Source: Paraburkholderia nodosa DSM 21604
GTDB taxonomy: Bacteria > Pseudomonadota > Gammaproteobacteria > Burkholderiales > Burkholderiaceae
DNA: 64,000 nt
NCBI RefSeq assembly: GCF_000519185.1
Contig: NZ_JAFA01000003.1
Span: 316,583-380,582, forward strand
Direction of reading: 5' to 3'
The notes under the pieces were generated by a model that was not told the origin of the DNA, made no database searches, and saw only the letters and a list, made by a program, of their open reading frames with translations. Each line of letters starts with the position of its first letter. The stretch's first letter is position 1. Below, one piece after another: positions 52,649 through 60,420 of this stretch. A program made the position numbers and the translations under genes.

Positions 52649-52698
52649 ACCTAGGGTTAACACTGAGATGTTACCAGAGATAGGGGTTTACCCTAGGT
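52649..52698. promoter_or_regulatory. Long inverted repeat upstream of the thioesterase gene
   Basis: ACCTAGGGTTAAC (52649-52661) and GTTTACCCTAGGT (52686-52698) match as reverse complements at 12 of 13 positions, with centres 37 bp apart. Each arm contains the palindrome CCTAGG, rare in high-GC DNA. The pair lies 49-98 bp upstream of the thioesterase start and just after the hpnG stop. It looks like an operator with two sites on similar helix faces. Confidence 0.65.
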
Positions 52699-52718
52699 AT
52701 TTCAATAACCCGCCAGAA

Positions 52719-53441
52719 TCATTTGGGGAAAAAGGCGCCGGTGGCCGTCAGCACCTGCCGTGCGGCACTCAGCGACTGGCGTGCCGATTTCGCGTCCGCC
52801 GCCACGCGCAGCAGGCCGCCCAGTTGCGCCGGGTCGCGCGCCAGCTCGCGCAGGACCGGGAGCACCGCCGTCGTGCCGTCGTCGCGCAAGCCGGCCATGG
52901 CCGCTTTCGGCAGGCTGCGCCACGCGGGATCGACGATCGCGCGGCACACCGCGAACGGCACGCCATGCGCGGCCGCCGCGGCGGCGGCCAGATGCGATTC
53001 CATGTCGACGGCGAGCGCCCCGCACGCGCTGAACAGCGCTGCCTTGTCCGCCGCGCCGGTGAGCGGCGCGGCAACGGCTGCCTCCACGCCGCGCCGGGTT
53101 TTTGAGGCGAGCGGCGAGGCCATCAGCACGTCGGCCATGCGTGCGCTCCAGGCGGCGTCGGTAGCGACGCGCCCGAACGGCCCTTCGATCGCTTGCGCGA
53201 TCACCAGGGTGCCCGGCTCGAGATCCGGCGCAAGACCGCCCGCCGTGCCGAAGCTGACGATGCCCGCCGCGCCGTCCTTGAGCGCCGCCGCGAGCGCGCT
53301 CTGCAGCAGATCGGCGCGCGCGGCATAGACGGCGCGCACGCCGTCCTGGCCTTTGCCCGCGGCAATGCTCGCCTCGAAGGCCATTCCCGTCACTGCGATC
53401 ACGGGCAGGGCGCGCGCCTTGATACCCGCCGCCGCGCTCAC
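52719..53441 (-). CDS. hpnG: Hopanoid-associated phosphorylase (HpnG)
   Basis: A 240-aa nucleoside phosphorylase-fold enzyme that releases adenine from adenosylhopane, giving phosphoribohopane. Family marks are VIAVTGMAFEA at the start, GIVSFGTAGGLAPDL (phosphate site) and ALAVDMESHLAAAAA (ribose-binding Met-Glu). The start is GTG at 53441, overlapping the shc stop as GTGA; it gives a normal N-terminus, while the frame upstream runs inside shc. It is the last gene of the hpnD-hpnE-shc-hpnG operon and acts after HpnH. Confidence 0.85.
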   Translation of the reverse strand: MSAAAGIKARALPVIAVTGMAFEASIAAGKGQDGVRAVYAARADLLQSALAAALKDGAAGIVSFGTAGGLAPDLEPGTLVIAQAIEGPFGRVATDAAWSARMADVLMASPLASKTRRGVEAAVAAPLTGAADKAALFSACGALAVDMESHLAAAAAAAHGVPFAVCRAIVDPAWRSLPKAAMAGLRDDGTTAVLPVLRELARDPAQLGGLLRVAADAKSARQSLSAARQVLTATGAFFPK

Positions 53442-55468
53442 AGACCGACCGTGACGCGCGTCACGCCCGCGCGCTTGAGGTTGCGGTAGCGCGCAAGCGC
53501 CCACAGCGGGAAGAACTTGCGATAGCCGTGGTAGCGCAGATAGAACACACGCGGAAAACCCGTGGCCGTGAAGCGCGTTTCGTCCCAGAGACCGTGTTCC
53601 TGCTGCGTTGTCTGCAGATACTCGATGCCGCGTGCCACCGCCGGATGATCGACCGCGCCCACGGCCATCAGGCCGAGCAGCGCCCAGGCCGTTTGCGAAG
53701 CGGTGCTCGTGGCGCGCTCGTAGCCGCGGTATTCGAGCTTGTAGCTCGCGCCGTCTTCGCCCCAGCCGCCGTCGTCGTTCTGGATCTGCACGAGCCATTG
53801 CACCGCGCGCTTCATGCGCGGGTCGTCGTGACCGAGGCCGGCCGCGTTGAGGGCGCACAGCGCCGTCCACGTGCCGTAGATGTAGTTCATGCCCCAGCGG
53901 CCGTACCAGCTGCCATCGGCTTCCTGCTCTTCGAGCAGGTAGTTGTATGCCCGGCGCGCGTGCTCGCTCGCGGCCGGCAGTTCGCCGAGCTGCGCGAGCA
54001 TCGAAAGGCAGCGGCCCGAGACGTCGGCGGTCGGCGGATCGAGCAGTGCGCCATGGTCCGAGAACGGGATGTTGTTCAGGTAGTACTGCGTGTTCTCCGG
54101 CTCGAACGCGCCCCAGCCGCCGTTGCTGCTCTGCATGCCGACCACCCATTCGCGCGCGCGCTCGATCGGGGCGTCATAGGCCCTCGTGTTGTCGAGCTTG
54201 TCCATGCGATCCATCGCGGCCACGACCACGGCCGTGTCGTCGACGTCGGGGTAGTGCGGGTTGGCGTACTGGAACGCCCAGCCGCCGGGGCGCACCGCCT
54301 CACGGCGCGAGATCCAGTCGCCGCGCACGTCGAGAATCTGCAGCGGACGCAGCCATTCGAGGCCGCGGCGCGCGGCATCCTCGGCACGGGCCTCGCCGGT
54401 CTCCAGCAGGGCATGCGCCGCCAGCGACGTGTCCCACACGGGCGAGAGGCAAGGCTGGACGTACGCTTCCTCCGTATGAACCGTCACCAGCTTTTCGAGC
54501 GACTGGCGCGCGATCGCGCGATGCGGATGATCGGCGGGATAGCCCAGCACGTCGTACATCATCACGGCGTTGGCCATGGCGGGGAAAATCGCGCCCAGGC
54601 CGTCCTCGCCGTTCAGGCGCTCGTCCACGAACGCCACTGCGGCGTCGATCGCGCGCTGGCGCAGGTAGGTCGGAAAGAGCGGATCGGTCACGCGCAGCAC
54701 GCCGTCCACGGCGCGGAAGAAACCGAACCAGCCCTTGCTCTGATGCGGGGAGCGGGCGTTCAGGCCCACGCTGACCGGCGCGCCGCGGAACAGCTCGTCG
54801 ATGCGCACGCCACGCGGGTTGCGCGCCACCGGACGCTTCGCGCCCAGCACGAGCAGCGGCACGATCACCGTGCGCGCCCAGTACGACACCTTCGACAGAT
54901 GGAACGGGAACCACTGCGGCAGCAACGTGATCTCGACGGGCATGATCGGGACTGCGTACCACGTCACCACGCCAAACAGCGCGAGCAGGATGCGCGTGAA
55001 CACGTTGACCTGCTCCGCGCCGCCCGCCGCGAGAATCGCCTCTCGCGCGCGCACCATGTGCTCGGCGTCTTCGGCGTCGCCGATCATCTTGAGTGCGAAG
55101 TAAGCCTTCACGCTCGCGCTCACATCCATCGCGCCGTCGGTGAAGAGCGGCCAGCCGCCGTCCGGCAGCTGGATGCGGCGCAGGTAGCGCGCGATCTTCT
55201 GTTCGAGCTCGAGGTTCGCGGTTTCGCCCAGGTAATGCACGAGCAGCACGTATTCGGCCGGGATCGTGGCGTCCGCTTCGAGTTCGTAGACCCAATGGCC
55301 ATCGGCGCGCTGGTCGGCGAGGATCGCGTCGGTCGCGCGCGCGACGGCGGCGTCCAGCGTCGCGAGCGGTGCGGCGACCGCCGCGGCCGGCTCGCCGGCA
55401 AACGTGGGAGTGGGCATCGCCACGCCCGGCGTGGCGACGCCGAGCATGTCCTGGGATAAATCGTTCAT
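53438..55468 (-). CDS. shc: Squalene-hopene cyclase
   Basis: A 676-aa class II triterpene cyclase. The proton-donating DXDD motif is D408-V-D-D411 in PHYPDVDDTAVV. QW repeats include QLPDGGWPLF, QSSNGGWGAFE, EQEADGSWYGRWG and QNDDGGWGE. It cyclises squalene to hopene at the inner membrane. The first 35 residues are a Pro/Ala-rich lead common in Burkholderia homologues. The start overlaps the hpnE stop as ATGA, and the stop overlaps the hpnG GTG, so the operon is tightly coupled. Length and motifs are complete. Confidence 0.95.
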   Translation of the reverse strand: MNDLSQDMLGVATPGVAMPTPTFAGEPAAAVAAPLATLDAAVARATDAILADQRADGHWVYELEADATIPAEYVLLVHYLGETANLELEQKIARYLRRIQLPDGGWPLFTDGAMDVSASVKAYFALKMIGDAEDAEHMVRAREAILAAGGAEQVNVFTRILLALFGVVTWYAVPIMPVEITLLPQWFPFHLSKVSYWARTVIVPLLVLGAKRPVARNPRGVRIDELFRGAPVSVGLNARSPHQSKGWFGFFRAVDGVLRVTDPLFPTYLRQRAIDAAVAFVDERLNGEDGLGAIFPAMANAVMMYDVLGYPADHPHRAIARQSLEKLVTVHTEEAYVQPCLSPVWDTSLAAHALLETGEARAEDAARRGLEWLRPLQILDVRGDWISRREAVRPGGWAFQYANPHYPDVDDTAVVVAAMDRMDKLDNTRAYDAPIERAREWVVGMQSSNGGWGAFEPENTQYYLNNIPFSDHGALLDPPTADVSGRCLSMLAQLGELPAASEHARRAYNYLLEEQEADGSWYGRWGMNYIYGTWTALCALNAAGLGHDDPRMKRAVQWLVQIQNDDGGWGEDGASYKLEYRGYERATSTASQTAWALLGLMAVGAVDHPAVARGIEYLQTTQQEHGLWDETRFTATGFPRVFYLRYHGYRKFFPLWALARYRNLKRAGVTRVTVGL

Positions 55469-56733
55469 CTACGTTCCAAATTTTCGGTCAGGAGCAGCTC
55501 GGCGGCCTTGCGGCCCGAGCGGATCGCTCCTTCGATCGTCGCGGGCAGACCGGTAGCCGTCCAGTCGCCTGCAAGCATCAGATTGTTCCAGCGCGTGCGC
55601 GTCGCGGGGCGGCGCCATTCCTCGTCGGGCACCGCGGCGAAGGTCGCGCGCGCATCGGCGCACACGCGCCAGGCGGGCAGCGGCTCGAGCGGCAGCGAGG
55701 CCGCCTCGGCCACGTCGGCCCATACGCGGCGCGCGATTTCCTCGGGATCGAGATCGAGCACTTCGTGCGCGTCGTGGATCGTCGCCGAGAGCCGCCCTTC
55801 GGCCGTGCACAGCCAGTGGGCCGTGCCGTTGACGAGCGCCATCGGCGTCACGAGGCCCGGCGGCGCCGTCACCGCGTAGTGCACCGTGACGATCGCATTG
55901 TGACGCTGCGGCGCCTGCAGCGCCGGCACGAGCGCCGCGGCGGCAGCCCCCGGCACGGCCAGCACCACCGCCTCGTCGGGCGCGAGCGTGATACGCCCGT
56001 CTGGAAAATCGAGTGCGACGACGCGGCCCGCCGCGTCGTCGTACACGATCTCCCGGAGCGGCGAGTCGAGGCGAATCGCCGCGCCGCCGTGCTGAAGCAT
56101 GCGCAAGGCCGGATCGACGAACGCGCTGGAAAGGCCCCCGCGCGCCGCCAGCGGCCGGAACGACTCGCCGCCCGCCGTGAGCGACTCGCGCAGCATCGCC
56201 CCCGCCAGCTCCGCGCTGCCCACGCGCGGCTCGACATTGAGCGCGGTGAGAAAGAACGGGTGCAGCAGCCGGTCCCACAGCACGCCTTCGCAGCGCATGG
56301 TCTGCGCCATCGTGCGGCCCGGCTTGGCGAACAGGAGCGGCAGCAGCCCCAGATAGTCCGCGGCGCGCGTACCCGGCACGCGCGAGCGCGAGTCGCCGAT
56401 CCAGAACGGCATGCGCGAACGCGAGAAGCGCACCGTCCAGCGCGAGCGCGCGGCGATATCCATGAACGCGAAGCCCGGCTCGGTGGGGCCGGCGAGCGCG
56501 TCGCCGGCGCCGATCGTGCGCACGTACTCGAGCGTGCGCGCATGTCCCGCCAGCACCAGATGATTGCCCGTGTCGAGCGTCGCCGAAAGCGTGCGGTCGT
56601 AGTACGAGCGGCAGCGTCCACCTGCCTGGCCGGCGGCCTCGTAGAGCGCCACCTGCACGCCGCGCCGCTGAAGCCGCACAGCCGTCGCGAGGCCCGCAAG
56701 CCCAGCGCCGATGACGTGGACTAGCCGAGGCAT
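55465..56733 (-). CDS. hpnE: Hydroxysqualene dehydroxylase (HpnE)
   Basis: A 422-aa FAD-dependent amine-oxidase/desaturase-type protein. The Rossmann motif HVIGAGLAGLATAVRL is at the N-terminus and GRCRSYYD follows. The C-terminal LMLAGDWTATGLPATIEGAI closes the FAD site. HpnE reduces hydroxysqualene to squalene. The start ATG shares one base with the hpnD stop (TGATG). It completes the HpnD-HpnC-HpnE route, with hpnC located 23 kb to the left. Confidence 0.9.
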   Translation of the reverse strand: MPRLVHVIGAGLAGLATAVRLQRRGVQVALYEAAGQAGGRCRSYYDRTLSATLDTGNHLVLAGHARTLEYVRTIGAGDALAGPTEPGFAFMDIAARSRWTVRFSRSRMPFWIGDSRSRVPGTRAADYLGLLPLLFAKPGRTMAQTMRCEGVLWDRLLHPFFLTALNVEPRVGSAELAGAMLRESLTAGGESFRPLAARGGLSSAFVDPALRMLQHGGAAIRLDSPLREIVYDDAAGRVVALDFPDGRITLAPDEAVVLAVPGAAAAALVPALQAPQRHNAIVTVHYAVTAPPGLVTPMALVNGTAHWLCTAEGRLSATIHDAHEVLDLDPEEIARRVWADVAEAASLPLEPLPAWRVCADARATFAAVPDEEWRRPATRTRWNNLMLAGDWTATGLPATIEGAIRSGRKAAELLLTENLERR

Positions 56734-57584
56734 CAGAACAGCGCGTAACGCGCGACGATCCACATGAGCCGTGCGCGCGGCTTGCTGACTTTCGTGCGCG
56801 GCAGGTCGAAGCCGCGATCCACGGTGCGCTCGAGCAGCACGCGGTAGACGCCCGACATGATGCGCGGCGCCTTCACCTGCGCGCGCGGCGCGGCGTCCAT
56901 GATCGCGTCGGCCTGAGCGAAGTGCGCGCGGGCGCGCTGCACGAGCGTCTCGCACACACGCGGCAGCGACGGGTCGGCGGCGATCGTGTGCGGATTGCCC
57001 GCCGCGATGCCTTCGCGCGCGAGCAGCTCGCGCGGCAGATAGCAGCGGTTGATGTCCGCGTCTTCGTCGATGTCGCGCAGGATGTTGGTGAGCTGCAGCG
57101 CGCGCCCCAGATGGTGCGACAACAAGCGGCCCGGCTCCTCCAGCATCCCGAAAATTCTCACCGACAGCCGGCCTGCGGCACTCGCCACGCGGTCGCAGTA
57201 CAGGTCGAGCGTGTCCTCGTCGGGGGCGCAGATGTCCTCGGCGGCGTCCATGGCCATGCCGTCGATCATCGCGTGAAAATCTTCGCGCTGCAGCCCGAAC
57301 GTATGGATGTGGCGCGTGAGCGCCGCGAGCGAGGCGCGCGGCGTGCCGGCATAGCACGCGTCGATGTCGGCGCGCCATTGGTCGAGCCCCGCCGCGCGCT
57401 CGGCGCGCGGCAGGTCGCTGTCCGCGATGTCGTCGACAGCGCGGCAGAAGGCGTAGACCTGATACATGGCGTCGCGCTGCGCGGGAGGCAGGATCCGCAT
57501 CGCCAGATAAAACGAGCTGCCCGACGAAGCGGCGGCAGCGTCGGTTTGTTGTGTATCGTCCACGACGAGATTGGAAACAGCCAA
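56733..57584 (-). CDS. hpnD: Presqualene diphosphate synthase (HpnD)
   Basis: A 283-aa squalene/phytoene synthase-fold enzyme. Both Asp-rich motifs are intact: CRAVDDIADSD near residue 50 and LRDIDEDADINRCYLP near 170. SFYLAMRILPPAQRDAMYQVYAF at residues 24-46 is typical of HpnD. It condenses two farnesyl diphosphates to presqualene diphosphate. It is the first gene of the leftward operon hpnD-hpnE-shc-hpnG. Upstream, TATACT on the minus strand (57733-57738) may be the -10 box. Confidence 0.9.
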   Translation of the reverse strand: MAVSNLVVDDTQQTDAAAASSGSSFYLAMRILPPAQRDAMYQVYAFCRAVDDIADSDLPRAERAAGLDQWRADIDACYAGTPRASLAALTRHIHTFGLQREDFHAMIDGMAMDAAEDICAPDEDTLDLYCDRVASAAGRLSVRIFGMLEEPGRLLSHHLGRALQLTNILRDIDEDADINRCYLPRELLAREGIAAGNPHTIAADPSLPRVCETLVQRARAHFAQADAIMDAAPRAQVKAPRIMSGVYRVLLERTVDRGFDLPRTKVSKPRARLMWIVARYALF

Positions 57585-57748
57585 GACGATCTCCGCTGGG
57601 GGGCGCCCTCACCGGGCGTTCGACTCTATTCGGGCCCGCATTGCCGCGGGTCGCCCGCGCGCGCGGACACGCGCGAGGCACCCGACCCTAAAATTGCTCG
57701 CCAGGAGGCGCGCAAGGCCGGAAACGGGCAAAAGTATATCAACCTTTA

Positions 57749-57798
57749 GGGGGGCCCGCCGAGGGGGGCCGCCCAGGGGGACCGCCGAGGGCGGCCGC
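57749..57798. repeat. G-rich tandem repeat upstream of hpnD
   Basis: Two copies of CCGCCGAGGGxGGCCGC (57756-57772 and 57782-57798, one mismatch) repeat at a 26-bp period. The stretch contains runs of six, six, five and three G separated by 7-8 bases, which could form a G-quadruplex on the plus strand. It lies between the 3' end of the GGDEF gene and the hpnD start. Confidence 0.55.
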
Positions 57799-57876
57799 AG
57801 TGGAGACAGGGGCACAGCCCCGGGCATGGGGCGATGAGACGGATCGAGGCGGGGGCGGCCTGCGCCCCGGCAGGGG

Positions 57877-58821
57877 TCAGGCGAGCGCGACCGAGCGGTT
57901 GCGCCCCTGGCGCTTCGCCGTGTAGAGGGCGGCGTCCGCCTCGTTGATCATGCCCTCGTAGTCGGGCGCGCCCGTGCGCGCGGTGGCGGCGCCGACGCTG
58001 GCCGTCACGGGCACGATCACGCCCTGCACCTCGATCGGCTCGTCACCGATCGTGCGGCGGATCTTCTCCGCGACGTAGAGCGCGTCGTCGAGCGGCGTGC
58101 ACGGCAGGAGCAGCGCGAATTCCTCGCCGCCGAAGCGTCCGAACACATCCTGCTTGCGCACCACGCCCGACACGCGTTGCGCCATCGAGCGCAGCACCGT
58201 GTCGCCGGCCACGTGGCCGAACTCGTCGTTGATGCGCTTGAAGTGGTCGAGGTCGAACAGCAGCATCGACAGCTCGCCGCCATAGCGCTGCCAGCGCAGG
58301 AATTCGTCGGCGAGACGCGTTTCGAAAAAGCGCCGGTTCGCGATGCCGGTGAGGCCGTCGCGGTCGGCGTATTCGCGCAGCTTGGCCACAGCGTCCTCGC
58401 GCTCGCGCTGCATGACGCTCACGTGCGTGACATCCGAGATGGTCACGCACACGGCGATCACGTCACGCCCGCGCATGAGCGGCATGAAGGTGCAGTCCTG
58501 CTGCATGTAGTCCACACCGCCCGTGATCGGCCGGTCATGGTCGAACTGGAACAGATACGGGCGCTGCTCCCACGAGCTGAACGCGAAGCTGCCCAGCTGG
58601 AACACGCTTTCCACCTTGCGCGTGAGCCACGCGCGCGGCAGGTCGGGGAAGCGTTCGAAGATGGAGTGGCCGATCACGTCCTCGGCGGTCACGCCGCTGT
58701 GATCCTGCATAAAGCGGTTCCAGCTCAGCACGTTCATGTCGCGATCGACTACGAATATGCCGAAACCCACCCGTTCGACCACGAGGTCCGCTAGTGTTGG
58801 CAACCCGGCTGGCTCGTTCAT
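57877..58821 (-). CDS. PAS-GGDEF diguanylate cyclase
   Basis: A 314-aa cytoplasmic protein. Residues about 10-130 are a PAS domain (GFGIFVVDRDMNVLSWNRFM). Residues about 150-310 are a GGDEF domain with the active-site signature GGEEF at 231-235 and DLDHFKRINDEFGH. The inhibitory I-site RxxD is present as R222-K-Q-D225, five residues before GGEEF, so product feedback is expected. It makes cyclic di-GMP. The start overlaps the cheC stop as ATGA. It is the last gene of a CheY-CheC-GGDEF operon and probably links chemotaxis signals to motile or sessile decisions. Confidence 0.9.
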   Translation of the reverse strand: MNEPAGLPTLADLVVERVGFGIFVVDRDMNVLSWNRFMQDHSGVTAEDVIGHSIFERFPDLPRAWLTRKVESVFQLGSFAFSSWEQRPYLFQFDHDRPITGGVDYMQQDCTFMPLMRGRDVIAVCVTISDVTHVSVMQREREDAVAKLREYADRDGLTGIANRRFFETRLADEFLRWQRYGGELSMLLFDLDHFKRINDEFGHVAGDTVLRSMAQRVSGVVRKQDVFGRFGGEEFALLLPCTPLDDALYVAEKIRRTIGDEPIEVQGVIVPVTASVGAATARTGAPDYEGMINEADAALYTAKRQGRNRSVALA

Positions 58822-59441
58822 AGGCTATGTAACAACGCGTCGATGGCCCGGCTCACGACATGGATCGACTCCTCGGCCATCAGCATGACGAGGTGGGCAC
58901 GAAAGCGCTGGTCTTCCAGCGCGAAATTGACTTCGACGAGCAGCGCGACGTCCCAGGCGAGCAGGCCCGGCTGGAACACCTCGTCGAGCATGATCGCCTC
59001 GCCGAGCAGGCCGGGCTGCGAAAACACCGGCATGCGTCCGAGCTGGTCGAGCATCGACGACACGCACGCGCCCGTGAGCGCGTTGGCGACGTCGAACATC
59101 AGCTCTTCCTCGGTGAGGGCATCGTCGCCGATCGTGGCGTAAGGTCCGCCGACCAGGCTGCCAAGCTCGGCGATCTCGCCGCTACGGCAGATCACCAGCG
59201 CCTCGCCCTTGATCTCCGAGCGAAAGCCCTGGCGCACGGCCGCAACCGGGCCGTCGATACCGGTCATCTCGCGCAGCGCCTCCGCGGCCTCGGAGACGGC
59301 GACCACGCGCACGCGCGGCACCGACAGCTCGATGAAGGCATTGAGCAGCCCCGACAGTCGCGTCGCAGCCTGCCCCATGCCGAGATTGGCGATCTCCTGC
59401 AACGCGTCGCGCTGGAGTTCCGTGAACACTCGATCAGGCAT
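58818..59441 (-). CDS. cheC: CheC-family phosphatase
   Basis: A 207-aa CheC-like protein. The first active-site motif DxxxExxN is D12-A-L-Q-E16-I-A-N19 in RDALQEIANLGMGQAATRLS. The second, in LMFDVANALTGACVSSMLDQ, keeps the Asn with Asp in the Glu position. CheC proteins dephosphorylate CheY-P. It starts inside the end of the preceding response regulator gene (8-nt overlap), so that receiver is its obvious substrate. CheC is uncommon next to a GGDEF gene. Confidence 0.85.
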   Translation of the reverse strand: MPDRVFTELQRDALQEIANLGMGQAATRLSGLLNAFIELSVPRVRVVAVSEAAEALREMTGIDGPVAAVRQGFRSEIKGEALVICRSGEIAELGSLVGGPYATIGDDALTEEELMFDVANALTGACVSSMLDQLGRMPVFSQPGLLGEAIMLDEVFQPGLLAWDVALLVEVNFALEDQRFRAHLVMLMAEESIHVVSRAIDALLHSL

Positions 59442-59802
59442 ACAACCCGTACTCCTTCAGGATGGGCAGCAGCGCCTCCTGGGTTACCGGCTTTGCGACG
59501 AATGCCGCCGCGCCGAGTGCCTGCACGCGCTCGCGGGCACGAGGCTGGACGTCCGCAGAAACGACGATCACGAACGTATTGAGGTCTTCGTGCTGCAACG
59601 CTTCGAGGACCTGGAAGCCCGTCAGGTCGGGCATCGTGAGGTCGAGAAACATCACAGCCGCGCGACCGGCGCGGTAATGGGCAAGCGCTTCGTGTCCGTT
59701 CGATGCGTACGAAATCGCCACGTCCCAGTCCTCGGGCAGCGCCTTCGTGAGCACCTTGCGGGCTAACAGCGAGTCATCGGCGATCACGATGGGCAAGGAC
59801 AT
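59434..59802 (-). CDS. CheY-like single-domain response regulator
   Basis: A 122-aa receiver without output domain. The acidic pair is D9-D10 (VIADDSLLARK), the phospho-acceptor is Asp54 (MFLDLTMPDLTG), and the conserved switch Ser/Thr and Lys are in VIVVSAD and FVAKPVTQ. ATG 59802 gives a normal CheY start; longer in-frame starts read through unlikely sequence. It overlaps cheC by 8 nt. A sigma-28-like promoter lies 40-75 bp upstream. The kinase partner is not in this operon; the divergent hybrid kinase is one candidate. Confidence 0.88.
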   Translation of the reverse strand: MSLPIVIADDSLLARKVLTKALPEDWDVAISYASNGHEALAHYRAGRAAVMFLDLTMPDLTGFQVLEALQHEDLNTFVIVVSADVQPRARERVQALGAAAFVAKPVTQEALLPILKEYGLYA

Positions 59803-59848
59803 GGATATGCTGAATGAGTGTGCGTTGGACGGAGTGCGTTTCGACGGA

Positions 59849-59875
59849 TTAACGGCGGCACGGGCAATTACTTTA
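59849..59875 (-). promoter_or_regulatory. Sigma-28 (FliA)-type promoter for the cheY-cheC-GGDEF operon
   Basis: On the minus strand TAAAGTAA, 11 bases, then GCCGTTAA matches the enterobacterial FliA consensus TAAAGTTT-N11-GCCGATAA at 6 of 8 and 7 of 8 positions with exact spacing. Transcription would start near 59842, about 40 bp before the ATG at 59802. It places the operon in the late flagellar/chemotaxis regulon. Confidence 0.75.
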
Positions 59876-60420
59876 GGGGAAACTTCAAAGAAAATTGCGA
59901 ACCGGCCGAATAATGCATAACGCATGAACGGGCCCGCGCATTGGCGCGCCGACGCAAAGCGCATGGCCGCGCCGCTGCCCAATGGATACCGGCAACCCGT
60001 GCGCCGGTCGTGAAGGCCCTCGTCTGCATGCCTGCAGCCACCCCGTAGCATGGCCATGCGCCGTGACGGCGGGCATGGCGTTCATGCGAATGCGTTATTT
60101 ATCGTGTCCGCGATTCTCGAATCAAATTGAATCAAATGCAACTCGCCGTTAATCAATCAACGAACAAAATCGACTCATTTCGGCTGATTTCTAGAAATAA
60201 ATGATCCACCCCCTAAATAAAGAACGTCGATTATCCCTTTGTGGTACGTTTGCGCTTTGCCGATTTTCGCGAATTCGGCATCCAGCGAGAGGAAAACCCC
60301 TGGCGGCGTACTCGTGGGACCCTGCTTGCCGCGCGCCGGGGATGCGCCGGCCGTCGGGGCGTCATCGCGGTCGTTTATCATGTCGACTGCCCCGCCGCCT
60401 TTTCCCTGCTTTTCCGTACG
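59876..60420. other. Divergent intergenic region, CheY operon / hybrid kinase
   Basis: About 545 bp without a supported gene. The part 60080-60240 is strikingly AT-rich for this genome and should contain the hybrid kinase promoter. It includes ATTTCTAGAAAT (60187-60198), a perfect 12-bp palindrome that could be an operator. A frame open from 60241 into the kinase gene lacks a good start context and reads through Arg-rich sequence, so I treat it as leader. Confidence 0.5.

Noticed and set aside
60205..60232. Possible sigma-28 promoter for the hybrid kinase (TAAATAAAG...TCGATTAT)
   Set aside because: The CGAT core is present, but the gap between the TAAA and the -10-like part is about 9 bases, too short for FliA recognition.
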